From: an uncultured Pseudomonadota bacterium
GTDB taxonomy: Bacteria; Pseudomonadota; Gammaproteobacteria; Steroidobacterales; Steroidobacteraceae
Assembly: GCA_903828595.1 (NCBI GenBank)
Contig: CAIKMS010000033.1
Location: forward strand, 283,170-347,169
Length of the DNA stretch: 64,000 bases
Direction: 5' to 3'
Numbering within the stretch: position 1 is the stretch's first letter; each line of letters begins with the position of its first letter. Position numbers and translations under genes: made by a program. Positions 62,549-64,000 of the stretch are shown here, piece by piece. Below the pieces are notes generated by a model. That model saw only the letters and a list, made by a program, of their open reading frames with translations, made no database searches and had not been told where the DNA came from.

Positions 62549-63004
62549 CTAATACTCGTCTGGCGGCACCGGGCCGCTCTGTGCCAGGGATTTAAGCAGG
62601 GCAGCTCTTGCCTCACGCACTTTGGATAGGACCGGTTTTCGCGAACCGGAAACTTCCGCAACGGTGAATACGCCTAATCCGCGAGACTGATGATCTGCAT
62701 TGAGCTGGGTAAGAAGCCAGTTCATAACGTCCGTTAAGTCAGCATCACTGAGATTAGAATTCGAGGCGCCGGGAACGCTGACAGCGAAGGCCCGTCCTTC
62801 CACGGTGCGCGCGAAAGCGGGCAGGGACTGATTTAACGCCGGAATCTTACCGGCAACCCCCTCTCCGTGCGGCCCATGACAACCCATGCAATGGGTAACG
62901 TAGTTGTAGCGTGGCGACTCGGCTTGCACTACGGGCGTTAGTAGGAAACTACAGAGCCCCCACAGCACACTCGCACGGTATGCAGTCTGAAGTCGGCGGG
63001 TCAC
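62549..63004 (-). CDS. Small mono-haem c-type cytochrome
   Basis: This 151-residue exported protein has a signal peptide (ASVLWGLCSFLLTPVVQA) and one haem motif CMGCH, with a likely axial Met in FAVSVPGASNSNLSDADLTDVM or later. The start is GTG, 3 bases after the stop of the other cytochrome gene. It probably takes part in electron transfer from the quinoprotein amine dehydrogenase encoded upstream on the same strand. The C-terminal tail (VREARAALLKSLAQSGPVPP) echoes the end of the next cytochrome. Confidence 0.85.
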   Translation of the reverse strand: MTRRLQTAYRASVLWGLCSFLLTPVVQAESPRYNYVTHCMGCHGPHGEGVAGKIPALNQSLPAFARTVEGRAFAVSVPGASNSNLSDADLTDVMNWLLTQLNADHQSRGLGVFTVAEVSGSRKPVLSKVREARAALLKSLAQSGPVPPDEY

Positions 63005-63007
63005 GTG

Positions 63008-63487
63008 TTAAAGGCCTAGTGACTGCAGGAGCGTGGCTCGGTGCGCACGTACTTGCGACCCGGTCAGCGAAGTTTCACGCGCTTTGGCCACGTCATCGGC
63101 CGAAAAAGCCTCTACCGAGTTGGGGGCTTTTGATAGGCCGAACACGACGTAGTTCAATGCTTGAGCAATGGTTTCATCATCCAGGTTTAAGAATGAAGGC
63201 ATTTTGAAGTTGTAAGGCTTGCCCTCAACCGTGATCTCGCCCCACAGGCCGTACAGAACCGTTGTCAGTAATTGCTGACGACCCTGTGTCTGAGTGGCGT
63301 ATTTGCCCGGATAGGTCAGTAGGGGTGGCGCTAAAGCCGGATTTCCCGCGCCCGACGCCTGATGACAGACCGCACAATTGGCTTCGAAAGCCGCTTGTCC
63401 AGCCGCATGGGGGCTGTCAGCGTTAGCGGTTACGCCCCAGAGTAGCCACAAACTGCCGGTGGTTAATAGTGCACGTGCGTTAATCAC
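63008..63487 (-). CDS. Small mono-haem c-type cytochrome
   Basis: This 159-residue exported cytochrome has a signal peptide ending near VTANADSPHA and the haem motif CAVCH. A FKMPSFLNLDDETIAQALNYV segment supplies the usual Met ligand. It begins with GTG overlapping the mauA stop (GTGA), so it is coupled to the amine dehydrogenase light chain and is a good candidate for an early electron acceptor. The tail (DDVAKARETSLTGSQVRAHRATLLQSLG) resembles that of the neighbouring cytochrome. Confidence 0.88.
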   Translation of the reverse strand: MINARALLTTGSLWLLWGVTANADSPHAAGQAAFEANCAVCHQASGAGNPALAPPLLTYPGKYATQTQGRQQLLTTVLYGLWGEITVEGKPYNFKMPSFLNLDDETIAQALNYVVFGLSKAPNSVEAFSADDVAKARETSLTGSQVRAHRATLLQSLGL

Positions 63488-64000
63488 TTTTCACTGACTC
63501 CCAATACCACGGAGACCGAGCAATGGTAATTCACGTTGCTGTTGGCCATGCACCAGTTTACGTCGTTGTTCAATGACAGACGGTACATGGGCTTTTCACG
63601 TTCGTTCCTGTTGCAGTTGCATGCACCGCAACTGGTCTTACCGCAGCAGTCGTTATAAGAAACGATGTAATCACGATTGTCCGCCGGGTTGTGGCAGGTG
63701 CCAATCCAGGTGATCGGTGAGGCGGTCGTACCGGGCGGGCAGGAGTTGGAGGAGCCACCGCAGCACGAACACAAGAAGCCGTCGATGGCGCAGTACTTCC
63801 AGTACTCACAAGCCAGCGGATCATCGCTGGCTGCCTTCGCCGCCGGGGCGGCTTGTGCACGGCTGGAGCGATCAATGGGCAGCAAAGGCAGAACGGCCGC
63901 TCCGGTGACGATTTGACCCAGACTGCCAAGCAGACTGCGTCGGGAAGTCTGCTGCGCCAGTGAGCGGGTGCGTCGTTCAATAAACTGATCTAACCATGCC
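63484..64000 (-). CDS. mauA: Methylamine/aralkylamine dehydrogenase light chain, 5' end outside window
   Basis: The gene enters from the right edge; its start lies beyond it. The visible N-terminus reads WLDQFIERRTRSLAQQTSRRSLLGSLGQ, a twin-arginine export signal characteristic of MauA. The mature chain is very Cys-rich (CEYWKYCAIDG, CSCCGG, NDCCGKTSCGACNC). It keeps both tryptophans that form the tryptophan tryptophylquinone cofactor: in ITWIGTC (codon 63706-63708) and VNWCMA (codon 63553-63555). The Asp in YNDCCG corresponds to the third cofactor-processing residue. The enzyme oxidises primary amines to aldehydes in the periplasm. Large subunit and maturation genes are expected to the right. 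Whether it prefers methylamine or arylalkylamines cannot be read. Confidence 0.93.
   Translation of the reverse strand, partial: AWLDQFIERRTRSLAQQTSRRSLLGSLGQIVTGAAVLPLLPIDRSSRAQAAPAAKAASDDPLACEYWKYCAIDGFLCSCCGGSSNSCPPGTTASPITWIGTCHNPADNRDYIVSYNDCCGKTSCGACNCNRNEREKPMYRLSLNNDVNWCMANSNVNYHCSVSVVLGVSEK

Noticed and set aside
1..64000. tRNA, rRNA, CRISPR arrays, transposases or integrases
   Set aside because: None was recognisable in the intergenic stretches or coding frames on either strand.

Overview
The window looks like DNA from a Gram-negative proteobacterium, most likely a gammaproteobacterium. It has lipoproteins with lipoboxes, a TonB-dependent receptor, a tripartite RND pump, a VirB-type type IV secretion system (T4SS) and the HutF route of histidine degradation. 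Base composition is moderately GC-rich, judged by eye. I cannot name a genus; this placement is an impression from family resemblance, not from a search.

Region 1 (1 to about 11.6 kb) is a plasmid-type backbone. It holds the 5' end of parB, a P1-type parA, a divergent repA, a ~500-bp non-coding stretch with iteron-like repeats, and virB2 to virB11 in canonical order with overlapping starts and stops. The order includes a 51-residue VirB7 lipoprotein. No virB1, virD4 or relaxase gene is inside the window. Region 2 (11.6-12.55 kb) is a junction with hairpins, a small SANT-like protein and an orphan terminator. To the right everything looks chromosomal, so this is either a plasmid integrated in a chromosome or a chromid/megaplasmid carrying core-like genes.

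Region 3 (12.5-30.7 kb) is dominated by histidine utilisation. hutI and hutF are divergent, and hutC-hutU-hutH-hutG-hutD plus a metallo-hydrolase form a second cluster. Together they encode histidine to urocanate, imidazolone propionate, formiminoglutamate, formylglutamate, then glutamate and formate. Between the two groups sit an aldo/keto reductase without its catalytic His, a PqqL-like M16 peptidase, a desaturase overlapped by a PhnD-like protein, and pncB. A perfect palindrome lies in the hutC promoter region.

Region 4 (30.7-38 kb) resembles a beta-alanine module: mmsA and a class III aminotransferase, a divergent MocR-type regulator, a hot-dog thioesterase and an APC permease, followed by a YebC-family gene. 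Region 5 (38-51.7 kb) carries a fused substrate-binding/permease ABC system, acetoacetyl-CoA reductase, a trypsin-like protease, an operon of threonine aldolase plus aromatic-amino-acid decarboxylase, ilvE, a response-regulator diguanylate cyclase, a second desaturase and a CPA1 antiporter.

Region 6 (51.8-64 kb) holds a TetR-regulated RND efflux operon with an evident operator, a membrane-anchored HExxH protein, tag, a large TonB-dependent receptor, two small c-type cytochromes and, cut by the right edge, the light chain of a methylamine/aralkylamine dehydrogenase with both tryptophylquinone Trp residues. The decarboxylase at 44-45.5 kb could supply arylamines to that enzyme. This is the most interesting functional hypothesis here. 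I found no tRNA, rRNA, CRISPR array or insertion sequence.
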